64,000 bases of DNA from Castellaniella sp. (GTDB lineage Bacteria > Pseudomonadota > Gammaproteobacteria > Burkholderiales > Burkholderiaceae_B). The position numbers and the translations under genes are program-made. The stretch covers positions 1 through 64,000 of the forward strand of contig NZ_JAUCCU010000002.1 in the NCBI RefSeq assembly GCF_034675845.1. The letters are read 5' to 3'. The notes below the pieces were generated by a model. It searched no databases, had not been told where the DNA came from, and was given only the letters and a program-made list of their open reading frames with translations. Shown here piece after piece: positions 1-9,671 of this stretch (its first letter is position 1; the number at the start of each line of letters is the position of its first letter).

Positions 1-2
1 AG

Positions 3-86
3 CGGGTTGCCGACGCCACACGAAAGCGGTTCTACGGCGACGGTAAAGTGCCCTACACGCCGTCGGAGACACCTCCGGCGTTCTGA
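3..86 (+). CDS. C-terminal end of an unidentified gene (partial at left edge)
   Basis: Frame 3 is open from the window edge to a TGA at 84-86 and encodes 27 residues ending in RFYGDGKVPYTPSETPPAF. The composition looks coding, and the position just upstream of traG would fit the last gene of the relaxase/processing block found in Tn4371-like elements. I do not recognise the family from this tail, and the competing frame 1 is also open here, so this is only a weak call. Confidence 0.3.
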   Translation, partial: RVADATRKRFYGDGKVPYTPSETPPAF

Positions 87-321
87 TTGTAGCGAGTCCG
101 CCACAAATCTTCCATTTTTTCGCCTGATACGTCGCAGCACGCCCGCGCCTGCGACGCTTTCGTCGTGCTCGTCTCCACATGCACTGATGCTATTTTCGTC
201 AGCATTGTCCCGATAATAGTCTTTGACCGGCACAGACCCGGCACCGATCCTCGTATTGCGGGCACACCTACGTGCCGTCTTTCCACGGGGAATCAGCGCA
301 GGAGTCATCGGAGACCAGACC

Positions 322-2337
322 ATGCAAGGGACGAACGTGCTGTTCGGGCAGATCGCCGTCGTACTCGGCACCGTAATAGTGGGCGTGTGGGGCGCTACAC
401 AATGGGTGGCCGCCGCCTTGGGCTACCAGCCACGCCTGGGGACGCCTTGGTTTGATTTTCTCGACACACCGATTTACCACCCTTGGCGACTGTTCGAGTG
501 GTGGTTTTTTTTCGATGCCTATGCCCCAGAGGTGTTCAACGCGGGGGGCATGATGGCTGGAGGCAGCGGCCTGATTGCCGTGGGAGTTGCCATTGGCATG
601 TCGATCTGGCGTTCGCGCCAGGTGCGGCTGGTCACCACCTACGGCTCGGCACGCTGGGCCGACAGTAGCGATATCCGCAAGGCGTGGCTGACTGAGCCCA
701 CAGGCGTCTTCCTTGGTCTATACGAAAAACAGTACCTGCGTCACGAAGGGCCGGAACACGTCCTGGCCTTCGCACCCACGCGCTCGGGCAAGGGTGTGGG
801 CTTGGTGGTGCCCACCTTGCTGTCCTGGCCGGCCTCTGCCGTCATCCACGACATCAAGGGCGAAAACTGGCAGATCACCGCCGGGTGGCGGGCGCGCTTC
901 TCGCACTGCCTGCTATTCAACCCCACAGATAGTCGTTCGGCCGGTTATAACCCGCTGCTGGAGGTGCGTCGGGGTGAGCATGAAGTGCGCGATGTGCAGA
1001 ACATCGCCGATATTCTGGTTGACCCAGAAGGTGCGCTGGAGAAGCGCAATCACTGGGAAAAGACCAGTCACGCGCTGCTGGTCGGGGCCATCCTGCATGT
1101 ACTCTATGCGGGTGAAGACAAGACGCTGCGCGGTGTGGCGAACTTTTTGTCCGACCCGGCGTGTCCGTTTGAATTAACGCTGCATCGCATGATGACGACC
1201 GCACACCTGGGCACAGGTGGGGAAAGTGGCAGGCCGCATCCCGTAGTGGCCTCTGCCGCTCGTGAAGTACTGAACAAGTCGGACAATGAGCGCTCGGGCG
1301 TGCTGTCCACCGCCATGTCGTTCCTGGGTCTGTACCGCGACCCCACGGTGGCCGAAGTCACGTCGCGCTGCGATTGGCGTATCGCTGACCTGATCGCATC
1401 CGACCATCCGGTATCGCTGTACTTGGTCGTGCCGCCCTCGGACATTTCACGGACGAAACCGCTGATCCGCTTGATTCTCAACCAGATTGGCAGGCGGCTC
1501 ACCGAATCGCTGGACGGTTCCGACGGCATCGAGCGCCGTCACAAACTGCTGCTGATGCTCGATGAGTTCCCGGCGCTGGGCCGCCTCGACTTTTTTGAGA
1601 CGGCGTTGGCCTTTATGGCTGGCTACGGTATCCGCAGCTTTCTGATCTCGCAGTCGCTCAACCAAATCGACAAAGCCTATGGCCAGAACCATTCGATTCT
1701 GGATAACTGCCATGTTCGCGTGACGTTTGCCACCAACGACGAACGCACGGCCAAGCGGATTTCCGAAACCCTGGGTACCGCCACCGAACTGCGGGCGCAG
1801 CGCAATTATGCCGGCCACCGACTCGCGCCCTGGCTGGGCCACCTGATGGTGTCGCGCCAGGAAACGGCGCGGCCGCTTCTGACCCCCGGCGAGGTCATGC
1901 AGCTTCCGCCGGATGAGGCCGTGGTAATGGTGGGAAGTAGTCCGCCGATCAAGGCCAAGAAACTGCGCTATTACGCGGATGCCAATTTTTCGCAGCGGGT
2001 GTTGCCGCCGCCCGCGCTTGCCACCGAGCGCTATGCGGATGCGCCACCAGCCCGTCCTGACGACTGGAGCGCGCTGGCGATTCCGGCTGTTCCAGCTGCT
2101 GCCGACGCGATGGAGAACTATGACACAGTTGGCACGGCTGATGATGGCGGCCCGCGTCGCCAGCCGGAACTTGCGGAAAGCGTCTCCTATGTCCCCAAAT
2201 CCGTCTACCCGGCCAGTGACCTGTCGCTGCTGGATGACGACGATCCGCCGCCCATGCTACCCCGCCAGCTTGACCCCGCCTTGCAGCGCGTGGCGCGCAT
2301 GACCTCCCTCGACCTTGATGACGGAATCCAGCTATGA
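322..2337 (+). CDS. traG: Conjugative coupling protein TraG/VirD4 (type IV secretion ATPase)
   Basis: Inner-membrane hexameric ATPase that links the relaxosome to the Trb mating-pair channel during conjugation. The 671-aa product has N-terminal membrane segments, a Walker A motif PTRSGKGVG around residues 152-160, and a Walker B stretch LLLMLDEFPALG with D414/E415. The C-terminal tail is long and Pro/Asp-rich. An upstream in-frame ATG at 223 exists, but the ATG at 322 is preceded by GGAG at 310-313 and gives the usual MQGTNVLFGQ start of Tn4371-type TraG. It overlaps the next gene by ATGA, so it is translationally coupled to the trb operon. Family assignment is firm; the start is inferred. 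Confidence 0.93.
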   Translation: MQGTNVLFGQIAVVLGTVIVGVWGATQWVAAALGYQPRLGTPWFDFLDTPIYHPWRLFEWWFFFDAYAPEVFNAGGMMAGGSGLIAVGVAIGMSIWRSRQVRLVTTYGSARWADSSDIRKAWLTEPTGVFLGLYEKQYLRHEGPEHVLAFAPTRSGKGVGLVVPTLLSWPASAVIHDIKGENWQITAGWRARFSHCLLFNPTDSRSAGYNPLLEVRRGEHEVRDVQNIADILVDPEGALEKRNHWEKTSHALLVGAILHVLYAGEDKTLRGVANFLSDPACPFELTLHRMMTTAHLGTGGESGRPHPVVASAAREVLNKSDNERSGVLSTAMSFLGLYRDPTVAEVTSRCDWRIADLIASDHPVSLYLVVPPSDISRTKPLIRLILNQIGRRLTESLDGSDGIERRHKLLLMLDEFPALGRLDFFETALAFMAGYGIRSFLISQSLNQIDKAYGQNHSILDNCHVRVTFATNDERTAKRISETLGTATELRAQRNYAGHRLAPWLGHLMVSRQETARPLLTPGEVMQLPPDEAVVMVGSSPPIKAKKLRYYADANFSQRVLPPPALATERYADAPPARPDDWSALAIPAVPAAADAMENYDTVGTADDGGPRRQPELAESVSYVPKSVYPASDLSLLDDDDPPPMLPRQLDPALQRVARMTSLDLDDGIQL

Positions 2338-2798
2338 GCCGCTATCGCCTGAATCTTTTTATTCATCCTGAGCACGCCAAGCGCCTGGATGAACTGGCCA
2401 CCAAGAAAGGTGTCTCCAAATCGTCCATCGTAGCGGCGGCGCTGGCGTCCTGGCTATCGCCCGATGCCGGCGACCAGCGCGAAGCGGCGATGGCCAGGCG
2501 GTTGGACCGGCTCTCGCGCCAGTTCGAGCGCCTGGAGCGCGACCAGAACATTCAGATCGAGACGCTGGCGCTCTTCGTACGCTACTACCTGACGGTCAGC
2601 ACGCCGATTCCCGAAGCCCATCAGGACGTCGCCCGCGCGCAGGGTAAGGCGCGTTTCGAGCAATTCGTCGAACAGCTTGGCCGCCACCTGCTGCGCGGTC
2701 GCAGTCTGGTACGCGACGTGGTGGAGGAGCTGCACCCCGAGCCCGTGAGCATGGATGAAATGGCGACTCGGGCTGAGGCGATGGAGCGTGTCTCATGA
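2334..2798 (+). CDS. CopG-type ribbon-helix-helix protein of the trb operon
   Basis: A 154-aa protein whose first ~45 residues (YRLNLFIHPEHAKRLDELA..KGVSKSSIVAAAL) fit a CopG/Arc ribbon-helix-helix DNA-binding fold. A helical region rich in Arg and Glu follows (residues ~50-85). A gene of this type typically sits between traG and trbB in Tn4371-like elements and may autoregulate the operon, but no target is shown here. It starts inside the traG stop (ATGA) and overlaps trbB by 4 bp, so it belongs to the same transcript. Confidence 0.8.
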   Translation: MSRYRLNLFIHPEHAKRLDELATKKGVSKSSIVAAALASWLSPDAGDQREAAMARRLDRLSRQFERLERDQNIQIETLALFVRYYLTVSTPIPEAHQDVARAQGKARFEQFVEQLGRHLLRGRSLVRDVVEELHPEPVSMDEMATRAEAMERVS

Positions 2799-3820
2799 GT
2801 GCCGTGCACAAATCTTCTGCCGCCGTCGCCCTGGATCGCCGCATCCAGATGCTGCGTACCGCCATGGGGCCAGTGATCGCCGCCGCACTGGACAACCCGG
2901 ACGTGGTGGAGATCATGTTGAACCCCGACCGCTCGCTATGGGTGGATCGTCTCTCCAGCGGGCGCGCGCCGCTGGGCCTGGAGCTGTCCGAAGCGGATGG
3001 GGAGCGCATCATCCGCCTGGTGGCGGCACACGTTGGCGCGGAAGTGCATCGCGGCCAGCCGCTACTGAGCGCGGAACTGCCCGAAACCGGCGAACGCTTC
3101 GAAGGCATCTTGCCGCCCGCCGCACCCGGCCCGGCCTTTGCGCTGCGTAAGCGGGCGGTGGGCGTGATTCCGCTTACACGCTACGTAGCAGACGGCATGA
3201 TGAGCGCCGTCCAGTCAGGTTTTTTGGTGCGAGCGGTACACGCACGGCAGAACATCCTCATTGCTGGGGGCACTAGCACGGGCAAGACCACGCTCGCCAA
3301 TGCTTTGCTGGCTGAAATCGCCGCCACGGGCGACCGCGTGCTGGTGCTCGAAGACACGGTGGAGCTGCAATGTGCCGCGAACGACCATGTGCCGCTGCGC
3401 ACCCGTATGGGGGTCGTGACGATGCAAGAACTGGTGCGCGCCACGATGCGCCTGCGTCCTGACCGTGTGGTGGTCGGTGAAGTGCGCGGCGGCGAAGCGC
3501 TGGATCTCATCAAGGTCTGGGGCACGGGCCACCCGGGCGGTATTGCCACCATCCACGCCGGCTCCGCGGTGGGTGCGCTGCTGCGTCTGGAACAACTGAT
3601 TCAGGAAGTGGCGGTGAACCCGCCGCGTGCATTGATTGCCGAGGCGGTCAATGTCGTAATCTACATCGCCGGTCGCGGCCGCAAGCGCCGCATCGAAAAC
3701 ATTGCCCGTGTCGTCGGCTTTGATGGCGTGGGTTACCAACTGGCCGATGCGCTGGAGCCGGAATTTGCTGAGCCATCGCCTTCCTTCCCAGCCGCTGATC
3801 TGTATGGAGACTTGTCATGA
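2795..3820 (+). CDS. trbB: TrbB, VirB11-like secretion ATPase
   Basis: Cytoplasmic hexameric ATPase that powers pilus assembly and DNA transfer, homologous to VirB11. The 341-aa protein has a Walker A loop GGTSTGKTT at about residues 158-166. It also carries the VirB11/PulE signature around RLRPDRVVVGEVRGGEALDL and the GHPGGIATIHAG box. Length is normal for the family. It overlaps its neighbours by 4 bp on each side, consistent with coupled translation in the trb operon. Confidence 0.95.
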   Translation: MSAVHKSSAAVALDRRIQMLRTAMGPVIAAALDNPDVVEIMLNPDRSLWVDRLSSGRAPLGLELSEADGERIIRLVAAHVGAEVHRGQPLLSAELPETGERFEGILPPAAPGPAFALRKRAVGVIPLTRYVADGMMSAVQSGFLVRAVHARQNILIAGGTSTGKTTLANALLAEIAATGDRVLVLEDTVELQCAANDHVPLRTRMGVVTMQELVRATMRLRPDRVVVGEVRGGEALDLIKVWGTGHPGGIATIHAGSAVGALLRLEQLIQEVAVNPPRALIAEAVNVVIYIAGRGRKRRIENIARVVGFDGVGYQLADALEPEFAEPSPSFPAADLYGDLS

Positions 3821-4194
3821 CGCTTGTTGATGCCTTCCGTATTTCCGTCGTTCCGCTTTCCATTATGAAGTGCCTACGCCGTCTTGCCCACCCAGCGCTG
3901 CTAGGGCTGCTGCTGACCATGCTGTTGATGCTGGTGGCGAGCGCGGCGCAGGCCGCCGGTTCCTCCATGCCCTGGGAGGGGCCGCTGCAATCCATTCTCG
4001 AATCCATTCAGGGGCCGGTGGCGCGCATCGTCGCGGTCATCATCATTATTGCCACCGGCCTGGCGCTCGCCTTTGGCGACACCAGCGGTGGTTTTCGCAA
4101 GTTGATTCAGATTGTTTTTGGCCTGTCCATCGCATTCGCTGCGTCCTCCTTCTTCCTGTCGTTCTTCAGTTTCTCCGGTGGGGCCGTCGTATGA
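3817..4194 (+). CDS. trbC: TrbC prepilin (VirB2-like)
   Basis: Major conjugative pilus subunit precursor. The 125-aa product shows a long hydrophobic leader, an Ala-rich cleavage region (ASAAQAAGSS), then two membrane helices (IVAVIIIIATGLALAF and IQIVFGLSIAFAASSFFLSFF), as in TrbC/VirB2 pilins. The start at 3817 overlaps trbB by ATGA; an internal ATG at 3865 (MKCLRRL) would give a more usual signal peptide. The overlap favours 3817, but this is not certain. Confidence 0.88.
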   Translation: MTLVDAFRISVVPLSIMKCLRRLAHPALLGLLLTMLLMLVASAAQAAGSSMPWEGPLQSILESIQGPVARIVAVIIIIATGLALAFGDTSGGFRKLIQIVFGLSIAFAASSFFLSFFSFSGGAVV

Positions 4195-4475
4195 ATGCGG
4201 ACAACGAAGGCGCGCCCAGCTTCGCCCCAGGCTTTGAGATTCCTCTGCATCGTTCGCTTACCGAGCCGATTCTGATGGGCGGCGCACCGCGCACCGTAGC
4301 GATTGCCAACGGCACGCTGGCTGCTGCCGTGGGGCTGGGCCTGCAACTGTGGATTCCGGGCGTGGTGCTGTGGATCGTCGGCCATTCGCTTGCCGTATGG
4401 GGCGCGCGTGTTGATCCGCAATTCATGCAGGTTTTCGCACGCCATATCAAGCACAAGACGCTGCTGGACGTGTGA
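4191..4475 (+). CDS. trbD: TrbD inner-membrane transfer protein (VirB3-like)
   Basis: A 94-aa protein with the VirB3/TrbD layout: a short soluble N-terminus (FEIPLHRSLTEPILMGGAPR), then a hydrophobic hairpin of two helices (residues ~37-70), then a basic tail. VirB3-like proteins associate with the VirB4/TrbE ATPase at the inner membrane. The ATG at 4191 overlaps the trbC stop; the upstream open frame is a shadow of trbC. trbE follows after 13 bp. Confidence 0.88.
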   Translation: MNADNEGAPSFAPGFEIPLHRSLTEPILMGGAPRTVAIANGTLAAAVGLGLQLWIPGVVLWIVGHSLAVWGARVDPQFMQVFARHIKHKTLLDV

Positions 4476-4488
4476 GGGGGATGACACT

Positions 4489-6948
4489 ATGCTGAACCTT
4501 GCGGAATATCGCCAGCGTCCCGCCTTGTTGGCCGACTGGCTGCCTTGGGCCGGGTTGATTGCACCCGGCGTGGTGCTGAACAAGGATGGATCGTTTCAGC
4601 GCACGGCGCGCTTTCGCGGGCCGGATCTGGATAGCGCCACCCAAGGCGAGCTGATCGCCACTTCGGCCCGCTTGAATAATGCGCTACGCCGCCTTGGATC
4701 CGGCTGGGCGCTGTTCGTCGAAGCTGAGCGCCGCCCGGCGGCAGACTATCCCCATTCAGACTTTCCTGAAGCCTTGTCCTGGCTGATCGATCAAGAGCGC
4801 CGTGCCGCGTTTGAAGAGACGAGCAATCACTTCGAGAGCAGCTACCACCTGACGCTTGCGTTCCTGCCACCCGAAGAATCCCGCGCCCGTGCGGCGGGGA
4901 TACTCTACGAAAACCGTCCTTCCGACGGTGTGGACTGGCGCGAGCGCCTGGCCGCGTTCGTAGCGGAAACGGATCGTGTCTTTGATCTGCTTGATGGCGT
5001 CATGCCGGAAATTGCGTGGCTGGACGACAGTCGGACGCTCACATACCTGCATTCCACCATCTCGACGCGGCGTTACCGCGTTGGCGTGCCGGAGGTGCCG
5101 TTCCATCTGGATGCGCTGCTGGCCGATTCCGCACTGGCCGGAGGGCTGGCGCCGACGTTGGGCGATACCCATTTGCGTGTGGTGTCGGTGCGCGGCTTTC
5201 CGACCTCCACCTGGCCGGGAATTTTGGATGACCTGAACCGACTTGGCTTTGCTTATCGTTGGAGCACGCGCTTTCTGTGCATGGACAAAGCTGAGGCGGA
5301 AAAGGAACTGCGCCGCCTGCGTCGTCAATGGTTCGCCAAACGCAAGAATGTCGTGGCGCTGCTGCGGGAAACGATTTTCCAGCAGGAGTCGCCGCTGGTC
5401 GATACCGATGCCAGCAACAAGGCCGCCGATGCGGATGCCGCCTTGCAGGAGTTGGGAAGCGATCAGGTCGCCTTCGGCTATGTGACCACTACCGTAACAG
5501 TGTTGGATGCCGATCCCGCCGTGGCCGATGAAAAACTGCGTATGGTTGAGCGCGTCATCCAGGGCCGGGGCTTTGTGACCATCCCCGAGACACTGAACGC
5601 GGTGGATGCCTGGCTGTCGTCCATCCCCGGCAACGCCTATGCCAATGTACGGCAGCCTATTGTGTCTACATTGAACCTGGCGCACATGATGCCGGTGTCG
5701 GCGGTGTGGGCCGGGCCGCAGAAGAATGATCACCTGGATGGCCCGCCACTGATTGTCACGCGTACCGAGGGTGCGACGCCGTTTCGGCTGGTGACGCATA
5801 TCGGTGACGTAGGCCACACCCTGGTCGCGGGACCGACCGGTATGGGCAAGTCAGTGTTGCTGGCCGTCTTGGTTCAGCAGTTTCGCCGCTATCACGGCTC
5901 ACGCATCTTTGCCTTCGATATGGGCCGCTCAATGCGCGCTACCATCCTGGGCTTGGGCGGGGAGCACTACGACCTGGGTGCCGATGGCGGCATCGCTTTC
6001 CAGCCGTTGGCCCGCATTAACCGCGAAGGCTACCGCACCTGGGCAGCGGAGTGGATCGAAGGTCGCTTGCAGCATGAAGGCATGGCCGTCAGCCCTGACG
6101 ACAAGGCTGCCATCTGGTCGGCGCTGGGAAGTCTCGCGGGTGCGCCGGTGGAACAGCGCACACTGACGGGCTTTTCCGTGCTGCTGCAATCGAACACGTT
6201 GCGTCAAGCGCTTGCGCCCTATGTACTGAGCGGTGCGCATGGCAAGTTGCTAGACGCCGACCATGACCGGCTGGGCATGGCCGATGTGCAGGGCTTCGAA
6301 ATGGAAGAGCTGATGCACAGTCCCGCCGCCGTGCAGGCGGTGCTGCGCTATCTCTTCGCCCGCTTCGATGAGCGTTTCGATGGTGCGCCCACGCTCTTGA
6401 TTCTGGATGAGGCATGGTTGTTTCTGGATGAACCGTCCTTTGCCGCTCGCATCCGGCAGTGGTTGAAGACCCTGCGCAAGAAGAATGTGTCGGTGATTTT
6501 TGCCACGCAATCGCTGGCTGACATCAAGGATTCGAGCATTGCGTCGGCCATCATCGAAAGCTGCGCGAGCCGCATTTTCCTGCCCAACCCGCAGGCGACT
6601 GAACCGCAGATTCGCACGATCTACGAAGGTTTCGGGCTGAACAGCCGACAGATCGAGATTGTCGCGACTGCCCAGCCCAAGCGCGATTACTACTACCAAT
6701 CCCGCCTGGGAAATCGCCTGTTCGACCTTGATCTCGGGCCCGCGACGCTTGCCTTTGCAGGGGCTTCGACCCCGCAAGATCAGCGCGACATCGACCGCAT
6801 TCTGCTGGAAGCCGGCGTATCCGGCTTCACGGGTGCCTGGCTGCGCCATCGTGGCCTGGATTGGGCCGCTGACCTGTTGCCTAATTTCTCCGGCTTTGTG
6901 CCCTCAGTCACTGCCGTTTCTTCTCATCTACAGGAGACCCTGCCATGA
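4489..6948 (+). CDS. trbE: TrbE, VirB4-like secretion ATPase
   Basis: Largest ATPase of the conjugative channel, required for pilus biogenesis and substrate transfer. The 819-aa protein begins MLNLAEYRQRP at an ATG following a GGGGGATG-type ribosome site. It has Walker A GPTGMGKS (residues 448-455) and Walker B LLILDEAW (636-643), with D640/E641. The upstream extension to 4303 is the trbD region read in another frame. It ends in an ATGA overlap with trbJ. Length is typical of TrbE. Confidence 0.95.
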   Translation: MLNLAEYRQRPALLADWLPWAGLIAPGVVLNKDGSFQRTARFRGPDLDSATQGELIATSARLNNALRRLGSGWALFVEAERRPAADYPHSDFPEALSWLIDQERRAAFEETSNHFESSYHLTLAFLPPEESRARAAGILYENRPSDGVDWRERLAAFVAETDRVFDLLDGVMPEIAWLDDSRTLTYLHSTISTRRYRVGVPEVPFHLDALLADSALAGGLAPTLGDTHLRVVSVRGFPTSTWPGILDDLNRLGFAYRWSTRFLCMDKAEAEKELRRLRRQWFAKRKNVVALLRETIFQQESPLVDTDASNKAADADAALQELGSDQVAFGYVTTTVTVLDADPAVADEKLRMVERVIQGRGFVTIPETLNAVDAWLSSIPGNAYANVRQPIVSTLNLAHMMPVSAVWAGPQKNDHLDGPPLIVTRTEGATPFRLVTHIGDVGHTLVAGPTGMGKSVLLAVLVQQFRRYHGSRIFAFDMGRSMRATILGLGGEHYDLGADGGIAFQPLARINREGYRTWAAEWIEGRLQHEGMAVSPDDKAAIWSALGSLAGAPVEQRTLTGFSVLLQSNTLRQALAPYVLSGAHGKLLDADHDRLGMADVQGFEMEELMHSPAAVQAVLRYLFARFDERFDGAPTLLILDEAWLFLDEPSFAARIRQWLKTLRKKNVSVIFATQSLADIKDSSIASAIIESCASRIFLPNPQATEPQIRTIYEGFGLNSRQIEIVATAQPKRDYYYQSRLGNRLFDLDLGPATLAFAGASTPQDQRDIDRILLEAGVSGFTGAWLRHRGLDWAADLLPNFSGFVPSVTAVSSHLQETLP

Positions 6949-7685
6949 AAACCCGCACGCTATCTGTATCAATCGCCGCTGTGCTTTCGGTGTCGTTACT
7001 CGCGACGTCGCCCGCCTGGGCGTGGAAAACGGTTTTTGACCCATCCAACTATACGCAGAACACGCTGACCGCCGTTCGCACGCTGCAGCAAATCAACAAC
7101 CAGATCAACCAGCTTCAGAACGAGACGCAGATGCTGATGAATCAGGCTCGCAATCTGGCGAGCCTGGATTTCGACGTCGTGAACCGCTTGCGCACCACGC
7201 TGACCGCTACCGAGCGTCTGATCGACGAGGCGCAAGGGCTCAGTTACGAGGTGACAAACATGGACCAGGAGTTTGCCCGCCTGTATCCCGACCAGTATGC
7301 CGCGACTGTAAGCGGCGACAGCATGGCCCAGGATGCGCGTGCGCGCTGGCAGAACACGCTTAATGGTCTGCACACCGCCATGCGTGTGCAGGCGCAAGCC
7401 TCGCAGAATCTGCGCGACGATGAAAGCGCACTGATTGATCTGGTGAGCCAAAGCCAGTCCGCGCAAGGCGCATTGCAGGCCATGCAGGCGACCAATCAGC
7501 TTCTGGCCTTGCAGGCTAAGCAGACCATCCAGGCGCAACAGCTTCAGATCACCCAAGACCGCGCCGCTTCTTTGGAGCTAGTCCAGCAAGCCGTCGTGGC
7601 CGAGCGCGCCCGCGAAGTGCGGCGGCGCTTCCAGGGCACTGGTACGCCGTACACGCCGCAAGCCGTGAACTTCTACGGTCACTGA
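6945..7685 (+). CDS. trbJ: TrbJ, VirB5-like periplasmic transfer protein
   Basis: A 246-aa exported protein with a clear signal peptide (MKTRTLSVSIAAVLSVSLLATSP..., cleavage near AWA-W). Its body is Gln/Asn-rich and predicted coiled coil (QQINNQINQLQNETQMLMNQ), matching TrbJ/VirB5, minor pilus components and in some plasmids entry-exclusion partners. No trbK-type exclusion lipoprotein gene follows; only 19 bp separate it from trbL. Confidence 0.9.
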   Translation: MKTRTLSVSIAAVLSVSLLATSPAWAWKTVFDPSNYTQNTLTAVRTLQQINNQINQLQNETQMLMNQARNLASLDFDVVNRLRTTLTATERLIDEAQGLSYEVTNMDQEFARLYPDQYAATVSGDSMAQDARARWQNTLNGLHTAMRVQAQASQNLRDDESALIDLVSQSQSAQGALQAMQATNQLLALQAKQTIQAQQLQITQDRAASLELVQQAVVAERAREVRRRFQGTGTPYTPQAVNFYGH

Positions 7686-7704
7686 AGAACGGAGCATTTG
7701 CGCC

Positions 7705-8955
7705 ATGAACGACGTTGCCGTCATTGATCGATTTCTCGATACCTTCGCGCGCTACATCGACTCGGGATTCGGCCTGCTGCAAGGCGAAGTGGCGTTTCTG
7801 ACCGCGACGCTCATTGTCATCGACATGACGCTCGCCGGACTGTATTGGTCGCTGGGGCATGCCAGCGGCCAGGGCGACGACGTAATCGCCAAGCTGCTAC
7901 GCAAGGTGCTTTATGTCGGCGCCTTCGCTTACATCATCGGCAATTTCAACGCGCTGGCCAGCATCCTGTTCCGCTCGTTCGCGGGGCTGGGGCTGATGGC
8001 CTCGGGCTCGTCGTTGAGCATGGGTAACTTTCTGCAGCCCGGGCGACTGGCCAAGACCGGCATTGATGCCGCAGCGCCCATTCTGGAGCAGATCGGCGAC
8101 ATGGCGGGCTTTCCCGAGGTGTTCGCCAACATCGACCCCATCGTGGTGCTGTTCCTGGCCTGGATGGTGGTGGTGCTCAGTTTCTTCGTGCTGGCGATTC
8201 AGCTTTTTGTGACGCTGATCGAGTTCAAGCTGACCACGCTTGCTGGCTTCGTGTTGGTGCCGTTTGCGCTTTGGAATAAGACCTCATTTCTTGCCGAAAA
8301 GGTGCTGGGCAATGTGGTGTCGTCGGGTGTGAAGGTGCTGGTGCTGGCCGTGATCGTTGGGATTGGCAGTGGCTTGTTCGCCGAGTTCCAGGTGCATCCC
8401 GATGAACCGTCGATTGATTATGCGCTGGTCATCATGCTGGCGTCGCTCTCCTTGCTGGCACTCGGCATCTTCGGGCCGGGCATCGCTACGGGGCTGGTCT
8501 CCGGCGGGCCACAGTTGGGTGCGGGTTCCATGGCCGGTGCCGCCGTGGGCGCGGTGGGGACGGCCGTCGCCATCGGTGCGGCCGCCACGGGCGTCGGCGG
8601 TGCGGTGGCGGCAGGCGCGCGCATGGTTCCGGGCGCCGCTCGCATGGCTTCGGGCGCGGCCCGCTCCATCGGTGCAAGCGCGGGCGGCATCCAATCGGCC
8701 TTCCAGACGAGTGCTGGGGCGGGGGGTGGTCTCAAAGGGGCAGCGGGGTCGGCTTTTGCGTCCGGCGCCGGGCCTGGCGCGTCCGCTGCGGCATCATCCG
8801 AGACAGCTAGCCCTGCCGCACAACCGGCCTGGGCTAAACGTCTGCATCGCAGACAACAACTGACGCAAGCCGCTACGACTGCTGCCCACGCGTTGCGCGG
8901 TGGCGACAGCGGCGGTGCAGGCCAAGGCCCGAGTCTGCGTGATTCCGATTCATAA
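7705..8955 (+). CDS. trbL: TrbL, VirB6-like polytopic membrane protein
   Basis: Central inner-membrane channel component of the transfer apparatus. The 416-aa product has about six hydrophobic helices in residues ~25-270 (for example WMVVVLSFFVLAIQLFVTL and VLVLAVIVGIGSGLFA). A Gly/Ala-rich stretch (residues ~270-360) and a basic hydrophilic C-terminus follow, the usual TrbL arrangement. GGAG at 7691-7694 precedes the ATG. Confidence 0.92.
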   Translation: MNDVAVIDRFLDTFARYIDSGFGLLQGEVAFLTATLIVIDMTLAGLYWSLGHASGQGDDVIAKLLRKVLYVGAFAYIIGNFNALASILFRSFAGLGLMASGSSLSMGNFLQPGRLAKTGIDAAAPILEQIGDMAGFPEVFANIDPIVVLFLAWMVVVLSFFVLAIQLFVTLIEFKLTTLAGFVLVPFALWNKTSFLAEKVLGNVVSSGVKVLVLAVIVGIGSGLFAEFQVHPDEPSIDYALVIMLASLSLLALGIFGPGIATGLVSGGPQLGAGSMAGAAVGAVGTAVAIGAAATGVGGAVAAGARMVPGAARMASGAARSIGASAGGIQSAFQTSAGAGGGLKGAAGSAFASGAGPGASAAASSETASPAAQPAWAKRLHRRQQLTQAATTAAHALRGGDSGGAGQGPSLRDSDS

Positions 8956-8966
8956 GGGGAACCCTC

Positions 8967-9671
8967 ATGCGTTTCAAACGACCGCTGGTGCGTTATGCCG
9001 AATCACCGCAACCGGCCACACCTTACCAATCTGCCGCCCAGGTCTGGGATGACCGTATCGGTTCGGCGCGGGTGCAAGCCAGGAACTGGCGGCTGATGGC
9101 CTTCGGTTGCCTGCTGTTGGCGCTGCTCATGGCCGGTGGCCTCGTGTGGCGCTCGATGCAGTCCATCGTCACGCCTTATGTCGTGGAGGTGGATAACGCG
9201 GGCCAGGTGCGCGCCGTGGGGGAAGCCGCCACGCCGTACCGGCCCAACGATGCACAGATCGCTCACCATATTGCGCGTTTCATCACACTGGTGCGCTCGC
9301 TATCCATCGACCCCATCGTGGTGCGCCAGAACTGGCTGGATGCCTATGACTACACCACGGACAAGGGGGCCGCTGTGCTGAATGACTACGCACGGGTGAA
9401 CGACCCCTTTACCCGTATCGGCAAAGAATCGGTGACGGTGCAGATTAGCAGCGTCGTGCGCGCCAGCGACACGTCCTTCAACGTGCGCTGGACGCAGCGC
9501 CGTTTCGTCAATGGTACGTCCGCCGGTCTGGAGCGTTGGACGGCGGTGGTGTCTATCGTGCATCAGCCGCCGCGCACCGAAGCGCGTTTGCGCAAAAACC
9601 CCCTGGGGCTTTACGTCAATGGCCTGTCGTGGAGCCGTGAACTCGATTCGTCTGAAGGAGCCCAGCGATGA
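8967..9671 (+). CDS. trbF: TrbF, VirB8-like assembly protein
   Basis: A 234-aa bitopic inner-membrane protein with a short cytoplasmic N-terminus, one membrane helix (LMAFGCLLLALLMAGGLVW, residues ~34-52), and a periplasmic domain containing the VirB8-like NPLGLYVNGLSWSREL ending. VirB8 proteins nucleate assembly of the channel. An AAGGGGA ribosome site precedes the ATG. It overlaps trbG by ATGA. Confidence 0.93.
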   Translation: MRFKRPLVRYAESPQPATPYQSAAQVWDDRIGSARVQARNWRLMAFGCLLLALLMAGGLVWRSMQSIVTPYVVEVDNAGQVRAVGEAATPYRPNDAQIAHHIARFITLVRSLSIDPIVVRQNWLDAYDYTTDKGAAVLNDYARVNDPFTRIGKESVTVQISSVVRASDTSFNVRWTQRRFVNGTSAGLERWTAVVSIVHQPPRTEARLRKNPLGLYVNGLSWSRELDSSEGAQR